Source: Ianthella basta (lineage: Eukaryota > Porifera > Demospongiae > Verongiida > Ianthellidae). From it: a stretch of 64,000 nt of DNA. The number at the start of each line of letters is the position of its first letter. Position 1 is the first letter of the stretch. Below the pieces are notes generated by a model that was not told where the DNA came from, searched no databases, and saw only the letters and a program-made list of their open reading frames with translations. Of the stretch, positions 12,701 to 24,700 are shown piece after piece. The stretch is taken from positions 4,531,036 to 4,595,035 of the forward strand of contig OZ025888.1 in NCBI GenBank assembly GCA_964019415.1. The letters are read 5' to 3'. Position numbers and translations under genes: made by a program.

Positions 12701-15700
12701 ACATTGTTATTGTCCAGAGCTGTTCCCTCCTGGTTAGCCATCCAAGCATAATCAATTTCATATGTAATAGCTGCAGCCTCTCCAACATCTTGATCAGTGG
12801 CAGCTACATAGTGAAAGAGGCTGCCCACTAATACATCCTCAGACACTGGGATGTAAGCTTCAGAAGGAAACATTGGTGGATTGTCATTGATGCCCATTAC
12901 TTTGACAATGATAGAAAACACAGTGGCTTGAGGACCAGCTTCATCTGTCACCACTGTGTTGTTGGCTGAGGCAGTGAGGTTAAACTCTGATACACGTTCT
13001 CGGTCGACGGCTTTTACAACGTGCAGGCGTGCTGTAGAGTGATTCAACAGCAACAATCTAAAGTGATTATCAGGATCACCACTAAGAATGTTGAAGCTGG
13101 TATTTTGAAAATCTGCAGTACCGATGTCGTCATCTTCAACCCTAATGATAAGGTCTGTAGGGCCCACATACGTCTCATTCACTGTCACATTGTATTCAAG
13201 TTGTTCAGGAACTGGGGGGTTGTCATTCCGGTCCAGAAGCACAACATAATACAAAACTGAAGAAGTTCTTCGGCTAAAAATGTGTGGGCCTTGGTCAATG
13301 GCCAAGAGGGTAAGGTTGACAGAGGTGAAGGACTCATAATCAAGGGGCTGTTCAAGAATGACGTGTCCATTTGTCTCGTTGATGCTAAACTGGCCAGGTC
13401 TTGTGGTGTTGTAGATAAAGAAATTGACGATTCCAGCAGGCCCCACATCATCGTCAGTAGCATTAACAGCTAGAAGAATGTCGTCACCCAGTTGATCGGT
13501 TTCTCCAATAAGCTGGGTGTAAGGTCCATTGATGACCCATACTGGGGGATACAGATTGACACACTCTGTACTGGGATATGGGATGTCAAACTGGTACCAT
13601 GGGTTGAAGCCAGTTGTGTGGTTCACTTGCACAGAGTTAGCAAAGTTAGCAGACATGGGACCAAATTCAGGTGTGACAGAGAAGGAACCAGTAAGGAATG
13701 CAGTACTGTCTGGGACAATTCCAATGCCAGTTTCAGACACTTGAAGTACAGCTAAACCAATGTCAAATGCCCTGTCCAGTGACGGATCTGTCATAACTGT
13801 ATATACTCCATTGCCCACATACTCAGCCTCCCACCATCCCCCAAATGATGCTTCGGGAAGACCCACACTACCTGGGAGTACTGTACCAGTGTCAAGGACA
13901 ATCCGGTTAAATACGTCCTGGAAGGTGGCCTCTACATTGAAAATTCCGAAGTAGATTGTAGTAGCATTGTGAGTGAGGCACCGTGAAGAGGAGCCAAGTG
14001 TGATAGTGATGGTTGTGCGACATTCAGGTGAATTGGCAGACACAGGAGTGAGGGAAAAGTCCGAGATGAGGTGGACTAAATCAAAACTAGCTCTTTCCAG
14101 CAGTGCAACATCCCTGAGGTCCCTGTAGCCATTGCGGTCAGCATCCAAAGCAAGCAACTGGTTAGCAGTGAGATTCTGGAGCACAGATGGAGAAATTTCA
14201 CTGGCTGTGAGCACAAGTCTAGCATAGAGGGCATCAGCAGTGTCAAAGATGCAGTCTCCAGTAGCATCACCCAAAACCGGCTGAGAGCAGTTGATTGGCT
14301 GAGGTGATGGCACAAAAGGTTCATACAGTACACCTGTGCTGCTGTCCACCACAACAATCTCAGAAGCCACTCCTAGCCGTGGTGTTGGAAGGCCAACTGT
14401 CTGTGGTGGTGGAAGGCTCATGCCTGGTTGTGGTGAGTTGTAGCTCACCAAAGTCTCGGCAACTGCAGAAAGCTTGTATGAAGCACCAGGTTTCAACACC
14501 AGCAAGGTCACAGTCCCTAAATGGAAGCGAGCAATCCCCTCATATCCCTGACTTGCAACTCCTCCTAGTTTCACTGCACCTACTTCAGGCCAGACAGAGG
14601 CATAGAATTCCCCTTGTACCATTTCTTCACTTTCAGTCACTGACAGAAGCTGCAGGGCTTGTGGATTGTAGTACAGGGTGACAGCACTTGCACCATCTAC
14701 TACTCCTGCCACATTCAGGTAAATTGGTATTTCCAAGGTTGTTGAGCCATTCAAGGGCAAAAACGGTGGTCCAGTTTCATTACCCAAGTCGATGTCTCCT
14801 AACACTGGATCCAAGTTGCAGTAGAACTGATAAGTGGCTACCACTGGGTCTCTTTGTAGCACTTCAGTACGCAATTCTGTGACTTCGATTATCTCAATAA
14901 TCAATTCACTTGTGTTGAAGGAGGTAAGAGCATCTGGGACAGTGTTGTTGTCAGTAGTGTTGAAAGAGGCAAGAGGATCTGTCATGTTGTTGTCTGTTAC
15001 GTTGTCGGCATCCACATAAACAGTGCTGTTTACTCTTCTCATGACAGTCACATTTCTCGTCACGTTGACTTCATTGATGACAGGTGGGTAAGTGAGTGTG
15101 AGGGAGAGGGTGACATAGTCAGGAGCATTGCCTAGCAAGGTGAGCTGTCTGGTGTCCTTGTCAACAGCTGCAGCATTCTCATCAGTCAAGTTGAAGATCA
15201 AGAGGTCTTTGAAATTCTCATAGTAGTAGAATAGGTTCATTAGAATGTGGCCATTGGAAAACTCAGCTGCAACAGAAGTGATGGGTGCTTCTGTGCCACG
15301 TACACCATTGAGGGTGTCTGCCTCCAGCTCAAACAGGGTAACAATGTAGAGCTCTTCATCAGAAACTGTCACATTCACGTATGTAGACAGTCCATTGAGC
15401 CCTACCATAATCACTGCTATCCCAGAAGAAGTCGGAGTAAACACAATTAGGTTCTCTGATGTCCTCCAGATGTTCAAAGACGTTTCCTTTGTAGTTGCAT
15501 TCAAAGCTTGGTAATTTGAGACATCCACTGTCTCTCCACTGGACAAACTGACTTCAGCATGCAGAGAAGCAGATTGGAAAATTGGAGGAACAGTATTGGC
15601 AAAGTGGTGCAGTGTGACATTTTCACCATCAACATACTGTGGATACAGGTCCAAAGTGGCTGTAAAATCTACAACACCAACCAACTGTATGTTGATAGTA

Positions 15701-18700
15701 GCAGAGAATTCTGTCCCCATGTAGTTGAACAGCACAGTGAGGTTAGCATAACCAGGCTCAGCAGTGGAGCTCACAGACACCATGCTCCCACTTGGATCCA
15801 CTGTCAACCAGTCATTACCAGCCTGAATTGTAGTTCTCATGTCATCTGTGATGTCCAGTGATCGTCCTTCTTCATCAGTCAGCTGAACTGAGAAACTGAG
15901 TGAAGTAGGCAAACCAGTGAGGTCTGCAGTGAGCTGATTGGCTGCCAGTGTTAGGTTGCTGGTGGTTTGAAATTGAATGCCAGAAGGTGGAGAAACAGTG
16001 GTAGCAAAAATATGCCAGTTCTTCACAATGGTACAAGCACTTGGCTGCAATATGTGTCTCTCAACATGCAAGATCCGGCCTTGACCACTCTGAAAGACGG
16101 TGAGAGCAGTGTCAGAAACATCGAGGGTGCGAGCATCCAAAGAACTCAGTACCAGGTTGCTTCTATTTGCTGGCAGCGTACTACCATCTGTCATGAGTAC
16201 TTCTACATACACAAGGCCCTCCTGATTGATGTAAAAGAAGTCACTGGATATGTTTGCAACCAAGTTAGCACTGTACGAAGTGCCAGCAATACTAGGAGGG
16301 TTGGGCATGGAAGCATCCTTGTTACTAATGACTGTAACAACCAAATCAGAGACATATACTTCTTCATCAGTGACACCAAGGTTAGGTGAGACCACAGTAT
16401 CGCCAACAATGTCCAACTTGACAGTGACCTGACCAATGCTGACACCCCTGGCAGAAGGTAGATAGCCTGATTGCTCAAGTATCACAATGCTCTCTTCATC
16501 AGAGTACAGTTTTTGTCTTAGAAGTTGAGTCACATCCGCAGCTTCTTGCAGAGCACCAGAAACAAAGACAGTTTCGATGTAAACAGCAGTTTGCTGGTAT
16601 ATCAAAGTGCTACAATTCTGAATCTTGTTGAGGGTTGCATCCTCAAATCTTATTGCAGTCATCATTGGAAACCACACCTGGATGTACGCATCATGTGATC
16701 TCACTGAACCTGGCAGTGTAGCGAAGAATAGGGCTGATTCAGCACCTTCAGTCTCATTACCACTCAGGTATGCTTCAGAGCAGTCGGGTTCAATCTTCAG
16801 TATGTTGCTGTTGGCACTTGCACAAGAAACGCTTGTGAAGTTGTAATCCACCCTCCCACTGGTGAACACTGCAATGGTCCTCAGGTTTGATGAAGATGTG
16901 GCATCTCTTGACCCAGTCAGTTTAGGTGTGTTGACCAATGTGCCCTTCTCTGCAAAGAGGAGCACTTCATTGGCTCTGTCTTCAGCCACAGCGATCCAGC
17001 TCGTTCCATTGTCAAAGACTTCCCTACCTACATGCACTGCAGAGCTGTTGACCAGGAGGGCAGAGGAGAAAGAGTCGGTCACATATTCACCAAAGCACTC
17101 AATGCTCAACCTATCAACTCCACCTTGTGAGACTACGCTGCTCAGTTCCATGGTAGCAGTGAGGAAGGCATCATTGTAGAGTGGTGTGCTAATGAAAGGT
17201 GTATAATCAGAGAAGCTGATAGTGAACTGATCAGTACCAGATTCTGTGTAGACAGCACTAGTTAGGCTGGGGGCAGCCGCATTTACAAATCTCATTCTTG
17301 AATCATGACTGCAGTGGAAAACAGCAAATCCCATTGGATAAGGCCATGATACAGAAAAATTGATAGAGAACTCTTCACCAGTATACACCGTGTCTGTTGG
17401 TAAGGTAACTATGACTGTTCCCATTTCAAAATCCGTGCTGGGCTTTGGCCAGAGGGTGAAGGTGGGGAGAAGTTTCACAGTTGCATCTGCTCTGCCATCA
17501 TCAAAGCCATACTGCCCTTGAACGATTCGTTTCCCAGTGATGTCAGCTTCAAACCATTCATCAGGAAGCCGAAGTAACACTTCACAGGTGGAGTAGGGAG
17601 GAACTGTTGAGCATGTTCCACGGACAGGCAGGGAGGTAGAATTGACCAGGCCACCATCTGGCTCCACTACAACATACAGCCTGGTCTGTACAACATTGGA
17701 CACTTCATGTCCAGCGCTATAAGCCTGCAGCACCACTCTCACGTAGGGGTCATCATGGTAAATGTAGTCAGATGCCACTGCAGCCTTCAGATATGTTGCT
17801 GGTGGTTGTATGACGTCAATGGTTTGCTGCATGAGCAGGTCCCCACCAAGAGTGAAATTGACTGTGACAGGAGTATCAACTCTTCCTCCACAGGGCAGCC
17901 ACACCTCCTGCTGGTATGCACTCTGGTTCACTCTCATTAGAGGCGGAACTGCAAAGCCTTCTGATGGTGACACCAAAATGGGTAGAAGAGCATCAATTGT
18001 GATGTACACATTTACTTCACTGTACCGTGTCTGCACAAGGAAGTGACCTGAATCACTCACTCTGACTCTCAGCACAAAATCAAAGTCATCATTACGTATA
18101 TTTCGGTTGATAGTAATCCTCCCAGTACTGTCATCCAAAGTGAAGGTTCCATCTTCATTGCCATACTGAATGGTATAGATAAGCCTTTCTGTGCAGAAAT
18201 CTCTGTCAACCACACTCAGAGATGGTACTATGACAGTGTTAGCCACCGTGTCACGGCTCAGTCGAATGACATAGGAAGGCTGGATGAACATTGGTGTATA
18301 CATATTGACATCGTGGACCACAATAGTCACGTTGGTTGTGCTTGAGAGAGAAGTGTCATTGCCATTGATGGCCAGAACTTCTACAAAGTGAAAATAGTTG
18401 TCCAGGTCATTGAAACAGAGAGGTTCCTTCACTCTAATCTCACCTGTCACCTCATCAACCTCAAAAGAACTGCTACCAGAGATTTGACGATAGGTAAAAT
18501 AAGCATTGGTGCCAATGTCTGCATCCTCAGCCACAACTGTCAGTACTATAGACCCAGGTGTAAGGTTTTCTGTAATGTTCTTAAAGTACTGGGCCTGGAC
18601 AAAAATTGGTGGAGAATCATTCTCATCCAATATAGTGACAACCAAGATAGCCGTGTCTGAAAGACCAGAAGAATCGGTGGCTTCCAGTGCTACCGAAAGT

Positions 18701-21700
18701 GTAGGTGTCTTTTCGCGATCAATGTACTGGGTAGGTGATGTTCGGACTTCCCCAGTGGTACTGTTGATGACAAAACTACCAGTGACATCCAGTAGAGTGT
18801 ATGTGATGTTATCATCATCTGGATCCAATGCCACAACAGTAATGATGAATTCATCTAGTCTGTTCTCCAAAACACTGGCAGTGTAGAAGCTGCCTGATGG
18901 AATATCAAACCTTGGAGGACTGTCCACTGCATCTAGGACAGCAATTGTGAAGATGTCCTGATCAATTCTGCGAGGCTCCCCTGCATCTCTAACAGTGATG
19001 TTGAGTGTGTATGTATCCCTCACTTCACGGTCCAGTGGTGGAATACTGGTAATCTCTCCGGTGGCTGAGTCAATAGTGAACCTCCCATCACTCCCATTGA
19101 CAATCTCATATGTCAGGAGACTGTTGTTACCCGAGTCAAGGTCAATTGCTGACACCTGGCCAACAAAGACAGCTGTCTCATCATTCTCCTCTACCTCAAA
19201 CATAAATGAGGGTGGTGAGACAAACATTGGGTCATTGTCATTTACATCTGTCAAGTCCACTGTCAGAGTACTTGTACATTCCATTCGAAAAGGGTCAATA
19301 GGCATTCCTGAACCTGTGACAACGCCAAATCGGTCAGACACTGTCACCATCAATGTGAACAGTCTCAGCCCCTCCTCATAGTCAAATCCTGCCACTCTGA
19401 CGCTGATCACACCTGTTGTTATATTGATCTGAAACATTCCATATGGATCAGAAAGTTGGTACTCCAAGCGGGCATTGGTACCGTGGTCTGCATCAACTGC
19501 ATCAACATCATAAACAAGGTCTCCAACCTCAGCATCCTCAGGCAAGCCAATTCTGACAGGAAGATTCAGAATTGATGGTTTATTGTCATTGACATCAATT
19601 ACATTCACCACTACCGTAGCATTGACTTCAAATACACCATCGGTGACGGCCACCCTCAAATCATACCTCCTTGGCCCACTGTCAAAGTCCAGTTCGCGAA
19701 GAAGAGTCACACGACCGTCGGGCCAAATTCGAAATGTGTCATAGTTCGTGTTGCCTGATGGATTGGGTATGAATCTGAAGCTCAGAATGTTGTTAGGGTA
19801 GATATCTCTGTCTGTTACAGTCAGAGTGAAGATTGGCATTGTGATGTTCCACGACTCAAAGATACTTCTTTCAAACGGATCTTCAGCAAAAACTGGAGGT
19901 TCATCATTAACATCCTCAATGTTCACTATGACAGATGTTACAGATGAAAGTGGTGAAAAGCCATCATCTGTAGCACTGACATTGAAAGAATATCTACTTT
20001 GTACTTCTCGATCAATTGGACCACTGACAATCAGAGCACCAGTGGTGCTGTTGATTGTGAAGGGAAATTCATCAATTCCACTTATGACAGAGTATGTCAC
20101 TGTTTCCCCTGGATCACCAAATGCTTGAATGTTGAGCACAAACGTCCCCAGTGGTGAATTCTCTACCACAGAACAGGTATAGCCAAATGCAGAGGAGAAG
20201 GAAGGGCCATTCACATTTAGTGGCATGATGTCAAGATTGAAACTGGCTTCATTACTTCTTGTGGGAGAGCCTGTGTCACTCACTCGAACAATGAGAAAGC
20301 ACCTTGCAATTCCAGTGTCACCAATGAGTAGAGAAGAAATGACCTTGAAAATACCTGTCTCATCTTCAAATGAGAAGAGCTCAGAACATTGGGCTGGATA
20401 GGTGTAGTTAAGGCTGTAAACAACAGTGCCATTCTCGGCATCATCAGGGTCAGAGGCTGTAATCTGAAAGCCAGTTTCATTCACTGCAGCACCTTCTGAA
20501 ATTCGGATATCCTGAGGTGTAACAAACATGGGTGTGTTGTCATTCTCATCGGTCACCGTAACAACCAAAGTGGTATTTGCTGTCATTGGCTCAATAGCGC
20601 TGTCAGCAGCCACAACAGTCACAGTTATTGTTGGAGTTGCCTCCCGATCAACACGCTCCCTCAGATACACAACACCAGTGAACTCGTTGATACTGAAAGG
20701 TTGTATCCCTCCAACATTAAGAGGTTCCAGGCTAAACTTGACTGTGCCATTTGCAGCATAATCTGCATCAGTGGCAGTGACAGTGGTGACATAGTGGTTG
20801 GGTGATGCACCTTCATACACTGTGGCCCTGTATTCAGTTGCATTGGGAGGAACAAACTGGAAAATGGGCTTGTTGTCGTTGATGTCGATGACATCCACCT
20901 GTAGGCGGGCAGTGGTGGATGCATTGGTGCTGCCCACAGCTATGAGGGTCAGGTTGTAAACTGGCACCATTTCTCTGTCTAGACTACCAGACAAGACCAC
21001 CACTCCTGTAGTACTGTTAATAGCAAAAGGCAGCATTTCCTCATCCATCAACAAGTAAGTCACTTCCTCACTGTCAATAAATTCACTAGAACCATTCAGG
21101 GAATCATAGTCCATTGCATGCACAGTAATGATGAATGTCCCATTTTCTGCATCCTCTGGCACAGTTGCAAAGTAGACGGTCTGGTTGAATTCAGGACCAT
21201 CATTGACGTTGACAACATCAATGGTCAAAGAAGATTCATCAGTGAACCTGCCATCATTCACTTCAACTGTGATGGTAACTAGAGGGAACGTTTCAAAATC
21301 AAGCCTTTTCACAATGCGTACCTCACCACTGGCACGATCAACAGCAACGAAACCAGATGGAGATGCATCTATGATAGTGAACTCAAAATTTCCTTCACTC
21401 ACAGCATCAAGATCCTCCACCCTGCTGCCAAAATCAAATAGAATACTTCCCAAAGCCCTATCTTCCTCTTCTGTGATGTTGTAGTCAGACTCTTGGAAGT
21501 GTGGTGGGTTGTCGTTAATGTCTTCGATGTACAAAACCACCTCAGCAGTGGAGTATATAGATGGGTTACTAGCATCTTCAGCCACAATAGTAAAATTAAA
21601 CATCTCTTCTCCATTTTCAAAGTCAAACCTATTAATGATGGAAATTACACCAGTGGAGGCATTGATGGCAACAAAGTCCTCAAGAGCTAGTGACACATCC

Positions 21701-24700
21701 ATGGTATCATTTTGGGTCACGTTGGCATCTGGAAAAATGAGTCTGAACACAGTGTTTCTATTTCCAACAATGTCATTGCCATGTGTTATAATGGGCTGGA
21801 AAAAGTTGGCTTCTGTAGTGTTTTCCTCCACTGTCAAATAGTAGATGGGGTCACTGAAAACCGGAGGATCATTGACATCCACAGTGCGTATGAATAGGCG
21901 TGTTGTAGTGCTGAAGTATGGTACTGCACTATCCACCGCTTGCACTACAAATTCGTAAGTGTCAATCTCAAGCCTAGGGGCTAGCTCCTTCACCGTGACA
22001 ACACCAGTAGCATTGTTAATTTCAAAGTAACTGTCATTTGAAGGTTGAACAGGTGTCATTGCATATGTGACTGTTCCATTCAGCCCTGCATCTGGGTCTA
22101 CTGCGACCATGGTAACAACAACATGCCCTGACATTGCATACTCAGGGACAGTCACGTTGTACTCTGTCTGGTTAAAACGAGGTGCATTGTCATTAATGTC
22201 CAGAACGTCAATGATGACTGTTACTGAGGAACTCTGTACAAGTGTGCCTTGTGAATCGGAGGCAACAATTGTTAGGTTATAGAGAGAGGACACTTCGTGA
22301 TCAATCACCTTCTTGTTGTAGATGACACCTGTGTTTCCTTGAGCAGCGAGATCAAATACACCATCAGAGTCGCCTGCAGTTATTTGGTAGCGGATAAAGT
22401 AGGCACCGTCAGGATCAGTGGCATAAACATGGCCAATGTAGAGTCTAGTACGATTAGTCTCTGTGATGTTGAAGAAGTAATTCACTTGGTCAAACAGAGG
22501 AGGGTGGTCATTGATATCCTGGACAATCACACTGACTGACACATTTGAGAAGGTCAGAAATCCATCCATACTAGCCTGAATGACAAAGGTGTACAGGCCA
22601 ATTGTTTCTTCGTCCAATACCTCTGTATTTACAATTACACCCGTTGAGCTGTTCACTACAAAAGGCACGTTGTCAGTAGCTCTCAACCTGTAGGCCACCA
22701 CTGACCCAGAATCGGCACTTGCTTTCACTTGGCCCACGTCCGTACCAATGTCTTCTCCCTCATCTACAGTGAAGGTGTACGGATCCTGCTCGAAAATGGG
22801 TGTGGTGTCAATTCTATTGCGAACAGTGACAACAACCTCGGCTGGACTAGAAGGCAGCCCTCTCCCATCCATGGCATACACAACCACCACATACGACGTC
22901 TCCATTTCGAAATTCAGCATTTCAGTTGTTGTCAAGGTGCCAGTGTTTGGGTCAATCATAAATGGAATGTTGGTACTAAACACTTTGTACTCCACTTCAG
23001 CATTCACTCCAAAATCACTATCATTGGCAAAAACCCTAAGAGTTTCGTTGGTTCCGTCAGCCAGAACTTCAGTGCCGGCAGGGCCATTTTCAAACACATA
23101 ACCATAGTAAAAGTCCTCAGCAAACATGGGAGCATTGTCATTAATATCACCAACATTAACAGTCACAGTTGCAGTACCCATACGAGTATCACTGCCCTGA
23201 TCTGTGGCCAGAATGAACAAGGTGAACACTGGGGTTTCTTCCCGATCAATGGGGCCATTAACTGTTATTACACCTGTGTTGGAGTCGATGCTGAAGGCAT
23301 TTCCAACATTCCCCACACTGTCAATGCTGTATTGCACCTGGCCTTCCTCACCAGCATCAGGGTCTGTCGCAGTCACTCTGCCTAAAACGAAGCCTTGTGG
23401 AGTGCCCTCTGTGACATTGAAGTTCACCTGGTCAGGCACAAAGGCAGGAGTGTTGTCGTTCACGTCAAGAACAGAGATATTGATGAGTGTGGTGTTACTG
23501 GCACCAGCAGAGTCAACAACAGTAACTGTCAGGAGGTAACTGCTAGTGTTTTCATAGTTGAGGCTGACCTTTGTCTGAAACACACCACTTACAGGCAAAA
23601 TCTCAAAATCATCGCTTGGAGGTACAGCGTTTGTGATGCTGTACATGAGAATGATGTTACAGTCAGGGTCTTCTGCTGTGATCTGCATTAGTGGAGTTCC
23701 AACGCTCACATTCTCAGCAACAGAGATGTGATAGATGTCCTGCCGAAAGAATGGTGGCTCATCATCAATGTCCCCAACTGTCAGTACACCCTGCTGCGAT
23801 ACAAACATTGTGCTACCAGCATGGCTGTCAGTAGCTATCACAATAAAGCTTATGGTTGAATTGCGACTGTCATCAACTGGGCACTGGAGGGTTTCCCGAT
23901 CAAGTGCATTTTGAAGATAAATCGACCCATTGTTGTAGATCCCAAGAAAGCTGCCACTGATAATCAGAGAGTAGTCAATCATGTTGTTATCTGGGTCTCC
24001 ATCTTCATCTTCTGCTATCCAGCGACCAAGTATTGTGCCAACCATTTCACCTTCCATCACAAACAGATCATTAGTCTGTACAAACCTTGGCTGGAATTCA
24101 TTTACATCAGTGACATATACACGAACTTCTGCCATATCAGTGACATTGTATATATCTGGCTCTTCAAACACCACAACAAAGAAAGTGTAAAGCTGGGAAT
24201 CCTCATGATCGAAGGAGCCATTGGTGACAGAGATATTCCCAGATGTACGATCAATGGAGAACGTTATGTTCCTTACAACCACTTCTGTCATTCGTGCATC
24301 AACACAACTTGCACTAGCACACAGGCCAAATCCAAGCATGCGAGCAAATGGGTCGAGATCCAAGGCTGTCACAGCTGGTCCTAGGACGCTGCCCACAGGC
24401 AAATTCTCAGGAACTCTATATGTGAATCGGTCACTAACAAACTCAGGAAAATGATCGTTGAGGTTAACTACCGCAATTACGATGGTCACATTGCTGGACT
24501 CAGGGGGCGTTCCCAAGTCACTAGCAATGACAGTCACAACGTGTTCCGTTTCATTTTCGTAGTTAAGCAAGGTGTTGTCTGCAAGAAATATGACACCTGA
24601 CACGGAGTCTATATCAAAGATGCCATACTGGTCAGATGCACTGTAGCGTACCACCCCATTGAGGCCTTCATCTGGATCATTAGCAATAATCGGGGAGCTG

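Noticed and set aside
965..24454. Many open frames of 60-276 residues on the plus strand opposite the giant cadherin exon
   Set aside because: They are shadows of the minus-strand coding sequence, have no splice-site support and match no family.
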